Shown one piece after another: positions 1 through 8,168 of a stretch of 34,671 nucleotides of DNA (within the stretch, counting starts at the first letter, position 1; each line of letters opens with the position of its first letter). Origin of the DNA: Myxococcales bacterium. GTDB taxonomy: Bacteria; Myxococcota_A; UBA9160; SZUA-336. The notes beneath the pieces are model-generated. The model was not told the DNA's origin. It did not search any database and saw nothing but the letters and a program-made list of their open reading frames with translations. Both the position numbers and the translations under genes were made by a program. Location: NCBI GenBank assembly GCA_013215565.1, contig JABSQV010000022.1, positions 1 to 34,671 on the forward strand. Direction: 5' to 3'.

Positions 1-1019
1 CGCCCCGTGTCCCGGAACCAGCGGTAGGTCCTCTCTACGGCTGTCGGAAAGTCGATCTCGGGCGTCCAACCTACGTCTTCGCGAAGCCTCTCGACGCTGA
101 ATACGACGCTGCGGTTCCAGCGGTGAAGGTGCGGGGCGATCCGCTGAACCAGGCAGGAGAGCATGAACTGGTTGAGGGCCTTCGAGTCCATCCGCCGCTG
201 CGTGCGGATGTCGACCCTGGCGTTGGGCTGCGCGCGGATCAGAGGAACGCGGCCGTCGAAAACGTCGTCCATGTGCCCGGGTGAGATGAAGAGCTTGTCA
301 GCCGACGCGCCCACGACCTCGGAAAAGGTGTCGACGTAGCCCTCGGCGCTGAAGAAGTCGGCCCCGGTCAGGTTGTAGCGCCGCCCGAAGGTCGCCGCCT
401 TCCCCATCAGCATGCGCAGCGCACGGGCCTGGTCCTCCACGTACCCGACCTGGGCCAGCGTCGTACCGTCGCCCGGGATTAGGATGGGGCGCCCCGCGAG
501 GAGCCGCGCGAACATGCGCTGCTCGCGGTCGGGCAGGATGTTGTGGGGCCCGAACACCATCGAGAATGCGACGACGGTCGCCGGAAACCCGTGCTCGCGG
601 CGGAGTTCGAAGAGATAGTCCTCGCATGCGAGTTTGTTGAGCCCGTATTCGTTCTGGCGCTCGCTTCGATCGAGGGGGTGGTCCTCGGAAATCGGCAGGT
701 GATCCGAGGCCGCGTAGATCACGGTCGAGCTGATGAACACGTAGTGCCCGGTGCCCTCGCGGAAGATTTCGCCCATCAGGACGACGTCTTCGAGGCGGTA
801 GGCGCTGACGTCGAATACGCAGTCGAAATTGCGGCCCCCGAGGGGCTCGCGCATGGCGGCATGATCGGTCCGGTCGCAGTAGAGTCGCTCGACGCCCTCG
901 GGGAGTTCTGCCTTGGTCTTCCCCCGGTTGAGGATCCAGACCTGGTGGCCGTGCTCGCACAGTTCGCGCACCAGCGCCAGCCCGTTGAACATGGTGCCGC
1001 CGACGACGAGAACCCTCAC
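1..1019 (-). CDS. NAD-dependent epimerase/dehydratase (SDR family), 3' end outside window
   Basis: The first 339 codons are present and the gene runs off the left edge. It starts with GTG at 1019-1017. The N-terminus carries the dinucleotide-binding motif GGTMFNG (residues 7-13), followed by FISSTVIY (about 95-102) and YGLNK at 125-129, the Tyr-x3-Lys catalytic pair of extended SDR enzymes. The family oxidises, epimerises or dehydrates (nucleotide-linked) sugars or related hydroxy compounds with NAD(P). The GGTxFxG form resembles CSP41/isoflavone-reductase-like epimerases rather than GalE itself. It follows the amidohydrolase by 47 nt on the same strand, so it is probably the last visible gene of the left minus-strand operon. 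The substrate cannot be told from sequence. Confidence 0.85.
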   Translation of the reverse strand, partial: MRVLVVGGTMFNGLALVRELCEHGHQVWILNRGKTKAELPEGVERLYCDRTDHAAMREPLGGRNFDCVFDVSAYRLEDVVLMGEIFREGTGHYVFISSTVIYAASDHLPISEDHPLDRSERQNEYGLNKLACEDYLFELRREHGFPATVVAFSMVFGPHNILPDREQRMFARLLAGRPILIPGDGTTLAQVGYVEDQARALRMLMGKAATFGRRYNLTGADFFSAEGYVDTFSEVVGASADKLFISPGHMDDVFDGRVPLIRAQPNARVDIRTQRRMDSKALNQFMLSCLVQRIAPHLHRWNRSVVFSVERLREDVGWTPEIDFPTAVERTYRWFRDTG

Positions 1020-1066
1020 GGGAGCAATTCTACGCGAAAGCGGACGAGTGGCGCGAGCCGCGGGCC

Positions 1067-2446
1067 TCAGCCGTCGTTTTCTCCGAACAGTTGCTTGACG
1101 CGCTTGTCGGCTTCGCCGGTCTTGACCGGCGTGCTGTCGTCGAACGGCACCGCAAAGGCTCCGGCCATCTGCTTCATGACGTCCGCGATCGTGCAGTAGC
1201 CCTTCTCGTAGTCCGAGGGCTTCTTTCCGCCCGAGACTGAGCGCACACTGGTGTCTACGTGCGCGGCTTTCGCTCGCAGCGCCGCGACCGAGCACTGCTC
1301 GCGAGGCAGGTGTTTGAAGGGGTCGTACTGGAAGTGCCGCATGGTGTTCAGGTGGGTCATCTTGTTGATGTCCTCGTCCGAGACGCCGTCGAGCGACTCC
1401 CAGAGGATCTCGGGGGAATTCGGCCAGGTGCTGTCGGAGTGCGGGTAGTCGCACTCCCAGCTGATCGTGTCGATCCCGATCAGGTCGCGATTCCGCACGC
1501 CGACCTGGTCATCGATGAAGCACGAGATCACGTGCTCGCGGAAGATGTCGCTCGGGAGCCGATCCCCGAGTCTGGTGTGGGTCCAGGCCTTGTGGTGCTT
1601 GTAGGTGTAGTCGATGCGCTCGAGGAAGTACGGGATCCAGCCGGTCCCGCCTTCGGAGAGCGCGATCTTGAGGTTCGGGTACTTCCGAATGAACTCGGAG
1701 AAGACGATTTCGTTGGCGCAGCTGAAGAGCGTAATCGGCGCGCCCGTGATCATGATTTCGACCGCCGCGCTCGGATCCTGGAGCCCCATGCCTGTCCCGG
1801 AGCCGATGTGGATGCAGATCACGGTGCCGGTCTCGTCGCAAGCGCGCCAGATCGGATCCCAGTGCTCACTGTGAATGCTCGGCATGTTGAGGCCCGCGGG
1901 CCGGTCCGGGAAGGTGATCGCGTGGCAGCCCTTCTTTGCGAGTCGGTGGATTTCGCGGGCGGTATCTTCGGGGCTCCAGAGCATCGGGAGCGCCAGCGGG
2001 ATGAAGCGCCCGGGATGCTTGCCGCACCACTCCTCCATGTGCCAGTCGTTGTAGGCCTGGACCATGACCGCGCCGAGTTCGCGGTCGTCCTCGCGATCGA
2101 AGAGCTGGCCCGTAAAGCCCGTCATGGATGCGAAGCAGAGCGAACCGAGCACACCGTTGGCGTTCATGTCCTCGACCCGGGCGTCGACGTCGTAGCAGCC
2201 CGGCCGGAGCTGGTCGAGCGCGGTGGGCTCGACCCCGTACTCGTCGGGTGGGCGTCCCGCGACCGCGTTGAGCCCGATGTTGGGCACCTGCTGCCCCTCG
2301 TAGACCCAGACGTCGGTACCGTCGGAGCGGCGGACCATGCGCGGCGCCCGGTCCTTCCACTTGGCTGGAACGTGGTGCTCGAACATGTCCGGGGGCTCAC
2401 AGACGTGGTCGTCGATGCTGACCAGGATCATCTCGTCGCGCTGCAT
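1067..2446 (-). CDS. Amidohydrolase family 2 (COG2159-type TIM-barrel metal enzyme)
   Basis: This 459-residue protein begins at ATG 2446 behind GGGAGA; an internal ATG at codon 6 is a less likely start. It shows the layout of the ACMSD/amidohydrolase-2 family: DDHVCEP (Asp12, His14) in place of HxH, CIHIGSG with His213 as the mid-barrel ligand, SEGGTGWIPY near 264-273, and WECDYPHSD with the last metal Asp at about 333. Members hydrolyse C-N or C-C bonds or decarboxylate acids, often in aromatic or ring-cleavage catabolism. It is a paralogue of the enzyme at 22773: both have D-x-H-x3-EPP starts and a related DxPH motif near the C-terminus. It lies downstream of a CoA-transferase and the enoate reductase. 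The exact reaction is unknown. Confidence 0.88.
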   Translation of the reverse strand: MQRDEMILVSIDDHVCEPPDMFEHHVPAKWKDRAPRMVRRSDGTDVWVYEGQQVPNIGLNAVAGRPPDEYGVEPTALDQLRPGCYDVDARVEDMNANGVLGSLCFASMTGFTGQLFDREDDRELGAVMVQAYNDWHMEEWCGKHPGRFIPLALPMLWSPEDTAREIHRLAKKGCHAITFPDRPAGLNMPSIHSEHWDPIWRACDETGTVICIHIGSGTGMGLQDPSAAVEIMITGAPITLFSCANEIVFSEFIRKYPNLKIALSEGGTGWIPYFLERIDYTYKHHKAWTHTRLGDRLPSDIFREHVISCFIDDQVGVRNRDLIGIDTISWECDYPHSDSTWPNSPEILWESLDGVSDEDINKMTHLNTMRHFQYDPFKHLPREQCSVAALRAKAAHVDTSVRSVSGGKKPSDYEKGYCTIADVMKQMAGAFAVPFDDSTPVKTGEADKRVKQLFGENDG

Positions 2447-2593
2447 GCTTTTCTCCCATGCGCGGCGCCGAAGCGGGCCGCGGGGCGGCCCCCAGCCTAA
2501 TTGGGGACGGGTGTATGTGGCAAGTGGCTGCCGGGGGCGGGCGCTGGTGCCCGGGAGCGGGCTCCGGGCCGGGGTTCGGGGTCGCCGCTCGTG

Positions 2594-3805
2594 TCAGCCG
2601 ACGATGCCGCTCCGGCGGAGTTCCAGGATGCGGTCGGCGTCGAGGCCGAGTTCCTGCAGAACCCGCTCCGTATGCTCCGCATGCGCGGGTCCGCGCACCA
2701 GTTCCGGGGCCTGTCCGTCGAACTGAACCGGGCTCGCGACCAGCCGGAAGCTCGAACCGTCGGCCGCCTCGACGGGAACCACGTACCCGTTGGCGAGCAC
2801 CTCGGGATCGGTCTCGATCTGGGCCAGGGTCTGGAACGGTCCCCACTGCCCGCGCAGCGTCGCGAAGCGTTCGCGCCACTCCTCGAGCGTCGCGGTTGCA
2901 AAGATCGCGCGCAGTTCCGAAACGGCCTCTTCGGCGTGCTCGGAGAACTTCTCGGCGGTTTCGAAGCGCGGGTCCTGCGCGAGTTCGGGCCGCCCGAGAT
3001 GCGCGCAGGTATCGGCCCAGTAGGGGTAGCCCTGGAGCATGGTCAGCATCAGGAAGCCCCCGTCCTTCGCCGCGTAGAGGCCCACGAGCGGGTTCATGAA
3101 GCTGGCGCCGGCCGGAATCCCCGTCCCGCCCCCGGACAGCATCGCGCCCGTCAGCGAGCACCCCATCGCCCAGACGCCGGTACCGAGCAGCGAAATGTCG
3201 ACCACCGAGGTCCTGCCCGTGCGTTCCCGCGCGAACAGGGCCCCCGCGATTCCGCCCGCGATCGTCATGCCGCCGAGCGAATCGCCGTAGGCGGCACCGG
3301 GCTGCATGGCGGGTCCGTCGCCGGGCTGCTTGTTTCCCATCCCGCTGCCGCCGCGCGCCCAGAAGGCCGTGGAGTCGTAGCCGCCTTTCTCTCTTTCGGG
3401 TCCGCGGTCCCCGAACGCCGAGCCGCGCGCGTAGATGATGTCGGGATTCGCGGCCCGGATCTGCTCTAGATCGATCCCGAGTTTTCGGCGTGCGGCCGGC
3501 AGGAAGTTCGTGAGAAAGACGTCGCTCTTGCGCGCGAGGTCGTAGAGAATCTCGCGACCCTCGGGGTTCGCCAGATCGAGTCCGATGCTGCGCTTGCCGC
3601 GGTTGGCGTGTTCCATCAGAAAGTTGACCGCGCCCGAGCCGTCCTTCGCGGGCGTGCCAAGCAGCCGGCGCTGGCTGTCGCCCGAGATCGGGTGCTCGAC
3701 CTTGAGCACCTCGGCACCCCAGTCGGCCAGGACCGCCCCGGCGGCCGGTACGAACGTGAACTGCGCCACCTCGAGCACACGCACGCCTTCCATCACTCGG
3801 TACAT
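2594..3805 (-). CDS. Family III acyl-CoA transferase (CaiB/BaiF type)
   Basis: This 403-residue protein starts at ATG 3805 with a strong GGAGGAGA ribosome site 6 nt upstream. The fold signatures of formyl-CoA/carnitine CoA-transferases are present: LADWGAEVLKVEHP (26-39), NRGKRSIGLDL (68-78), SDVFLTNFLP (94-103) and AAYGDSLGG, where Asp175 is the expected acyl-anhydride-forming catalytic residue. The family moves CoA from a donor thioester to a carboxylic acid without ATP, so it would activate or recycle an acid intermediate. It sits between the enoate reductase (82 nt upstream) and an amidohydrolase (147 nt downstream), all on the minus strand. It is one of four such proteins in the window. 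The acid and donor are not known. Confidence 0.92.
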   Translation of the reverse strand: MYRVMEGVRVLEVAQFTFVPAAGAVLADWGAEVLKVEHPISGDSQRRLLGTPAKDGSGAVNFLMEHANRGKRSIGLDLANPEGREILYDLARKSDVFLTNFLPAARRKLGIDLEQIRAANPDIIYARGSAFGDRGPEREKGGYDSTAFWARGGSGMGNKQPGDGPAMQPGAAYGDSLGGMTIAGGIAGALFARERTGRTSVVDISLLGTGVWAMGCSLTGAMLSGGGTGIPAGASFMNPLVGLYAAKDGGFLMLTMLQGYPYWADTCAHLGRPELAQDPRFETAEKFSEHAEEAVSELRAIFATATLEEWRERFATLRGQWGPFQTLAQIETDPEVLANGYVVPVEAADGSSFRLVASPVQFDGQAPELVRGPAHAEHTERVLQELGLDADRILELRRSGIVG

Positions 3806-3887
3806 GCTGTCTCCTCCAGCGCGCGGGCCGACCGCGCCCCCCAGGATACGGGCGATCCGGGTCTCCGCGTCAAGCGCCGCGGAACTG

Positions 3888-6020
3888 CTAGATGCTGCGG
3901 GCGATGCGCGCGCCCGCCCCGATCGCCCCTTCGATGTAGCCGACCCGGTCCGCGTCGCCGATGGTGTGGACTTCGCAGTCGAGCCCTTCGAGAGAGCGCG
4001 TGAAGCGGTCGTCGGCCAGGGTCCCGGTCGCGATTACGACGTCGTCCGCCGGAACCCAGCCCGCTTTCCCTTCGGCATCGACGATCTCGACGCCGTCGTC
4101 TACGAAACCGCGAACTTCGATCCCGGTCCGCAGCTGCACCTTCCGCTCTCGGAGTTCCGCGAGCGTCCACCAGCGCCGCGGGATCGCCATCTCCGGTGCC
4201 AGGTCGGGGCCCTCTTCGAGCACCGTGACGGAGCGCCCGCGCTCCGCCAGGAACTCGGCGAGTTCGAGGCCGACCAGCCCGCCGCCGATCACGACCACGC
4301 GGCGTCCGAGCGGTATCCAGAGACGGGACAGACGCCGCACCCGGTCGGGGCGCCGGTCGGTCCCGAGGACTCGACGGGCAAGGCCGAGCAGGGTTCGCTG
4401 AGTGAACGACAGGCTCGAGCTTCCCGGGCCGCTCCGGGTCCCCGAGAGCAACTCGCGCAGCGCGTCGCCGCCGAAGACCCGGGGCCCGTCTGCTCCCGGG
4501 AGTTCGGGCAGTTCGCGGCGGGCGCCGACGGCGACCAGAACGACCTCCGGTGCCATGCGCTCGATGAACTCGCGCGTGACCCGGGTCCCGAGACGCAGCT
4601 CCACCCCGAGCTCGTCGAGAACGCGCTCGTAGTAGCCGACGAGGTCGCCGTTCGGCTCGTAGACGATCGAGGAGACCAGCAGGGTCCCTCCCAGACGCTT
4701 TGCTTGATCACACAGCGTGACGCGATGTCCGCGCAGTGCCGCCACGCGAGCCGCCTCCATTCCGGCAGGGCCGCCGCCGACAATCAGAACCCGGCGCGCG
4801 GGATCCGCGGGCACGATCTCGAACTCCGCCTCGTGCGCGACCGCGGGGTTGACCGCGCAGCGGACGGGCTCGTTCAGGAAGATCTGGCCGACGCAGCGGT
4901 AACAGTAGATGCAGGGCCGAATTGCTGCTCGTCGGCCATCCCGTAGCTTGTTCGGAAGCTCCGGGTCCGCGAGCAGGGGCCGCGCCATCGCAACGAAGTC
5001 GGCGCGGCCTTCCGCTACGGCGCGATCGGCGGCTTCGGGCGTGAGCCGGCCCACCGCGATCACGGGGATCTGGATCGCGCGCTTGATGGCCTCCGCGTAG
5101 GGCAGCAACGCACCCGGTTCCTGGACGATCATCGCGCTAAAGCCCTTGCCCGAGGGACCGCCGTAGCAGCTGACATGAATGGCGTCGGCTCCGGCCCGTT
5201 CGGCGATGCGGGCGGTCTCGACGGCATCCTCGAGGCGAATCCCGTCTAGGACATCGGGCTCGGCCCCGTTCAGGCGACACCACATCCCGAGTTCGTCGCC
5301 GACTTTCTTGCGGATGTCGCGCAGGACCTCGACCAGCATGCGTGCGCGGTTCTCGAGCGGGCCGCCCCAGCGGTCCTGGCGGTGGTTCGAGTGCGGGGAG
5401 AGAAATTCGTCGATTAGGTAACCGTGTCCCGCGTGTACCTCGACGGCGTCAAAGCCCGCGAGTTGGGCGCGCCGGGCCGCGTCGCCATAGCAGGAGATCA
5501 GCCGCAGGATTTCGTCTTCGTCGATTTCGCGAAACAGGTTTCCCAGATCGATGCGCGTGTAGGGGCGTGTCACGGCGACGCGCTCCTGCGCGGTCAGATC
5601 CTCGAGCACCCCTTGCATGGACGCACCCGAGGCCGATGGCACCGACAGCGGTCGGCCCTCGGCCATGTCCTTGACCGCGACTTTGCCTCCGTGGTGCAGT
5701 TGGATGGAGATCTTTGCGCCGTGTGCGTGTACGCGTTCGGTCAGGTCGCGGAGTCCGGGAACGAAGGCGTCGTCCGAGATCCCCAGTTGATGCGTCATCG
5801 CAGCGCCGCGGGGATAATCGACCGCAGCCACTTCGGTCGTGAGCAGCCCCGCGCCGCCCTTTGCGAGTTCTACGTAGAAGCGCTTGTGGCGCTCGGTGAT
5901 CTGGCCATCGGCCCCGCCGAGGTACGAACCCATCGCCGCGAGGACGATCCGATTGCGGAGTTGCACCGGGCCGATGCGGCCGGTCGCGAGTAGATGTGGG
6001 AACCCGGATGTCCTGCTCAG
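3888..6020 (-). CDS. NADH:flavin oxidoreductase, old yellow enzyme / 2,4-dienoyl-CoA reductase (FadH/BaiCD-like)
   Basis: This is a multidomain flavin/Fe-S ene-reductase of 710 residues if it starts at CTG 6020. An N-terminal FMN TIM barrel (about 1-365) carries HAGHGYLIDEF near 196. A Cys cluster (CIYCYRC plus a later Cys; Cys370, 373, 376, 388) fits a 4Fe-4S centre. Two Rossmann regions follow, GGGPAG near 415 and GGGLVGLE near 565. The first ATG/GTG in frame (GTG 5966) would cut off residues matching the usual FPHLL start of the family. CTG 6020 keeps them and has GGAGGT 4 nt upstream. The family reduces activated C=C bonds in dienoyl-CoAs or, in BaiCD/BaiH, 3-oxo-steroids. Here it probably saturates a ring or side-chain double bond. 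It follows the lipoprotein gene by 54 nt. Confidence 0.9.
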   Translation of the reverse strand: MSRTSGFPHLLATGRIGPVQLRNRIVLAAMGSYLGGADGQITERHKRFYVELAKGGAGLLTTEVAAVDYPRGAAMTHQLGISDDAFVPGLRDLTERVHAHGAKISIQLHHGGKVAVKDMAEGRPLSVPSASGASMQGVLEDLTAQERVAVTRPYTRIDLGNLFREIDEDEILRLISCYGDAARRAQLAGFDAVEVHAGHGYLIDEFLSPHSNHRQDRWGGPLENRARMLVEVLRDIRKKVGDELGMWCRLNGAEPDVLDGIRLEDAVETARIAERAGADAIHVSCYGGPSGKGFSAMIVQEPGALLPYAEAIKRAIQIPVIAVGRLTPEAADRAVAEGRADFVAMARPLLADPELPNKLRDGRRAAIRPCIYCYRCVGQIFLNEPVRCAVNPAVAHEAEFEIVPADPARRVLIVGGGPAGMEAARVAALRGHRVTLCDQAKRLGGTLLVSSIVYEPNGDLVGYYERVLDELGVELRLGTRVTREFIERMAPEVVLVAVGARRELPELPGADGPRVFGGDALRELLSGTRSGPGSSSLSFTQRTLLGLARRVLGTDRRPDRVRRLSRLWIPLGRRVVVIGGGLVGLELAEFLAERGRSVTVLEEGPDLAPEMAIPRRWWTLAELRERKVQLRTGIEVRGFVDDGVEIVDAEGKAGWVPADDVVIATGTLADDRFTRSLEGLDCEVHTIGDADRVGYIEGAIGAGARIARSI

Positions 6021-6024
6021 GGCG

Positions 6025-6030
6025 ACCTCC
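6025..6030 (-). promoter_or_regulatory. Shine-Dalgarno site that selects a CTG start
   Basis: Read on the minus strand this is GGAGGT, 4 nt before CTG 6020. In that frame there is no ATG, GTG or TTG between the upstream TAG (6077-6075) and GTG 5966, so the strongest ribosome site in the gap points to CTG. The seven-codon frame ATG ACC GCT CGG AGG TCG CCC TGA ends in a TGA overlapping the CTG, which could couple translation or be chance. Confidence 0.5.
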
Positions 6031-6074
6031 GAGCGGTCATACGCCTGCCGGGAGCCGGTCCTGCCCCCGTCCGC

Positions 6075-6539
6075 CTACTGAATGACCCGGGCGGTTCCGT
6101 TGGCGCGCCGAATCACGCGGACGCTGTCCCCGGGGTCGAAGGTCTCGTCCGCAGCCTGTACGACCACGAGGAGTTCGCCGTTTTCGAGTTCGACCGTGAG
6201 TTCCAGCCCCTGCTGGCGGGTCAGGGCCTCCTCCGCAGCCGCGCCGCCGGCGGCTCCGCCGATTCCGCCCGCCACTCTGGCAATACTCGTCCCGCGACCG
6301 CCCCCGATCGCGGATCCCACGACGTAGCCGAGCGCGCCGCCCGCAATGCCGCCGAGACCCGACCGGGTGCCCTCGATCGAGACCGGCCGCACGACCAGCA
6401 CGGTGGCGTGCTGGACCCGGTGAACCTGGCGCGCTTCGCTTCGCGAGTAGCTGTCTGCCGACATGCTTGAGGGAGCGCAGCCCGCGAACCCGGTGCTGGT
6501 GAGGACAAGCGCGAGACCGAGTGAGAGTTGACGGTGCAT
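6075..6539 (-). CDS. Glycine-zipper outer-membrane lipoprotein (SlyB/Pcp-like)
   Basis: This 154-residue envelope protein starts at ATG 6539 after a GGAGG site. Residues 1-20 form a lipoprotein signal peptide (basic start, hydrophobic core) ending in the lipobox FAGC, so Cys21 should be lipidated. Residues about 70-110 are a glycine-rich segment (GLGGIAGGALGYVVGSAIGG and a second stretch) typical of the glycine-zipper 2TM domain of SlyB. A small beta-rich tail (LELTVELENGELLVVV) follows. Such proteins stabilise the outer membrane, which implies a Gram-negative-type envelope. It is the first gene of the left minus-strand group, 54 nt ahead of the enoate reductase. It may aid envelope integrity during growth on hydrophobic substrates, but this is only positional inference. 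Confidence 0.8.
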   Translation of the reverse strand: MHRQLSLGLALVLTSTGFAGCAPSSMSADSYSRSEARQVHRVQHATVLVVRPVSIEGTRSGLGGIAGGALGYVVGSAIGGGRGTSIARVAGGIGGAAGGAAAEEALTRQQGLELTVELENGELLVVVQAADETFDPGDSVRVIRRANGTARVIQ

Positions 6540-6615
6540 TCGGGAGCCTCCGGGATGGTCCCCCTTCTCTACCCCAAAACCCGCGCTGGTGTCCACCGGG
6601 TCTCCGGGGGCGTCT

Positions 6616-6634
6616 TTCTGACGCTACGTCAAAC
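6616..6634. promoter_or_regulatory. Degenerate copy of the 19-bp operator between divergent genes
   Basis: TTCTGA-cgctacg-TCAAAC matches the ATCTGA-N7-TCAGAT operator in 9 of 12 arm positions with the same spacing. Its core TGACG-CTA-CGTCA is a perfect palindrome and contains the inner CG pairs seen in one half of each other copy. It lies between the lipoprotein (minus) and the CoA-transferase (plus, ATG 6692), 58 nt before the latter. Confidence 0.5.
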
Positions 6635-6691
6635 GGGGTAGGATGGTCGCCAAAGGCCCGGCCGTCCTGGCGGGCTGCAGAGGAGGCTCGA

Positions 6692-7900
6692 ATGCTGCTC
6701 GCCGGAGTGAAGGTCGTAGAGATGGGTGTCTGGGTCGCGGGTCCTGCTGCGGGCGGGGTGATGGCCGACTGGGGTGCTGACGTCGTGAAGATCGAGCCTC
6801 CCCAGGGAGATCCGATGCGGAATGTGTTCCAGGCGCTCGCCGGAATCGATATCCCCTCGAGCCCGCCCTTCAACGTGGACAATCGCGGCAAGCGGAGTGT
6901 GGTGCTGGACCTCAACCAGCCCGAGGCTCGCGAGATCGCGCTACAAATGATTCGCGAGGCCGATGTCTTCCTGACCAACTTCCGCAGGCAGGCCCTGGAG
7001 CGTCATCGACTGGATTATGCGTCGATCAAGGACGAGTGCCCGCGCCTGGTCTACGGCCACGTGACCGGGTATGGGCAGGAGGGCCCCGACCGGGATCGGG
7101 CCGGGTACGACATCGGCTCCTTCTGGGCGCGCTCCGGAATTGCGCACCTGCTCGCATCGGCCGATGCCGACGGCGAGCCGGCGCCGTCGCGCGGTGGTTT
7201 CGGCGACCACATCACGGCCATCACCTGCCTGGCGGGGATCATGGGGGCGCTGTACGCGCGCGAGCGCACGGGGGAGGGTCAACTGGTCGACGCGGCGCTG
7301 CTTCGGAGCGGGATCTACACGGTTGGCTGGGACATCTCGCAGCAGATCGAACTCGGTCTCACGATGTCGGCCGGCAGGCGCACCGAGTCGATTATCCCGA
7401 CCGCGAGCAGCTTCAAGGCCGGCGATGGACGCTGGCTCTGGCTGCTCGGGGTCGAGGCGGAACGCCACTGGCCCAGGCTCGTCGAAGCGCTCGACCGCGA
7501 AGACCTTCACGAGGAGCCGCGCTTCAAGGATGCGGCGTCCCGGCGTGAGAACGCGCGCGAGTTGATGGCGATCCTGGACGCCGAGTTCGCCAAGCGCCCG
7601 CTCGACGAACTGACCCGGCGCTTCGACGAGGTCGACCTTTGGTGGGCGCCCGTGCAGACCCCGGCCGAGGTGCTCGAGGATCCGCAGGCGCTGGCTTCCG
7701 GCGCGATCGTCGAGATTCCGGGCCGAAACGGAGAGGCTCCCATCCGGACCGTCGGCAGTCCGGTTCGCTTCAGCAAGGCCGACGTCACGCCGCGCTCGCG
7801 GTCGCCCGAACTGGGTGAGCACACGGAGGAAGTGCTGCGGGAGCGGGGCGTGGGCGAGGAGCAGATCGATCGCCTGCGCGCCGCCGGAGCTCTCGGCTAG
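6692..7900 (+). CDS. Family III acyl-CoA transferase (CaiB/BaiF type)
   Basis: This 402-residue protein starts at ATG 6692, 5 nt after GAGGAGG. Family signatures are MADWGADVVKIEPPQGDPMR (24-43), NRGKRSVVLDLNQPEA (64-79), DVFLTNFR (91-98), GYGQEGP and the catalytic-site segment GGFGDHITA with Asp172. It should exchange CoA between a thioester and a free acid. It stands alone on the plus strand, divergent from the lipoprotein operon and convergent with the ferredoxin gene, whose stop is 19 nt from its own. The degenerate operator 58 nt upstream suggests co-regulation with the main catabolic operons. The substrate is unknown. Confidence 0.92.
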   Translation: MLLAGVKVVEMGVWVAGPAAGGVMADWGADVVKIEPPQGDPMRNVFQALAGIDIPSSPPFNVDNRGKRSVVLDLNQPEAREIALQMIREADVFLTNFRRQALERHRLDYASIKDECPRLVYGHVTGYGQEGPDRDRAGYDIGSFWARSGIAHLLASADADGEPAPSRGGFGDHITAITCLAGIMGALYARERTGEGQLVDAALLRSGIYTVGWDISQQIELGLTMSAGRRTESIIPTASSFKAGDGRWLWLLGVEAERHWPRLVEALDREDLHEEPRFKDAASRRENARELMAILDAEFAKRPLDELTRRFDEVDLWWAPVQTPAEVLEDPQALASGAIVEIPGRNGEAPIRTVGSPVRFSKADVTPRSRSPELGEHTEEVLRERGVGEEQIDRLRAAGALG

Positions 7901-7919
7901 GCGCGCGGCTCGCGGGGAG

Positions 7920-8138
7920 CTACGGGTCGAGTTCTTCGCCGGTCTCGTCGAAGACCCGGATCGCCTGCGTGGGACAGGCGCGCGCGATCTCGACCGCGCG
8001 GTCCCGGTCGAGCGCCGGCGCGTCCGCGATCAGGTCCGCGAGGAAGTCGTCGTTGAACTGGAACACCTCGCGCGCCGCCTTCACGCAGCGCCCCGAACTC
8101 GCACAACTCTGCTTGTCGATCGCGATGCGTATTCCCAC
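7920..8138 (-). CDS. 3Fe-4S ferredoxin
   Basis: This is a 72-residue electron carrier starting at GTG 8138 behind GAGGAG. It has three cluster cysteines, Cys12 and Cys18 (C-x5-C) and Cys55 in ACP, the pattern of single 3Fe-4S ferredoxins that feed cytochromes P450. The surrounding text (CVKAAREVFQF, CPTQAIRVFDE) is typical of that family. It is the last gene of the minus-strand operon, 30 nt after a synthetase, and the P450 is further upstream in the same transcript. It is the likely electron donor for that P450 and possibly for the Rieske oxygenase. No ferredoxin reductase is encoded in the window, so that partner must lie elsewhere. Confidence 0.9.
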   Translation of the reverse strand: MGIRIAIDKQSCASSGRCVKAAREVFQFNDDFLADLIADAPALDRDRAVEIARACPTQAIRVFDETGEELDP

Positions 8139-8168
8139 CCCGAACTCCTCTCGCGGGATGCGCTCGGT

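Noticed and set aside
2447-2593. GC-rich gap with weak inverted repeats (CCCC/GGGG near 2490-2506; GGAG/CTCC near 2555-2566) as a terminator
   Set aside because: Stems are only about 4 bp and there is no T-run. In DNA this GC-rich such repeats are common.
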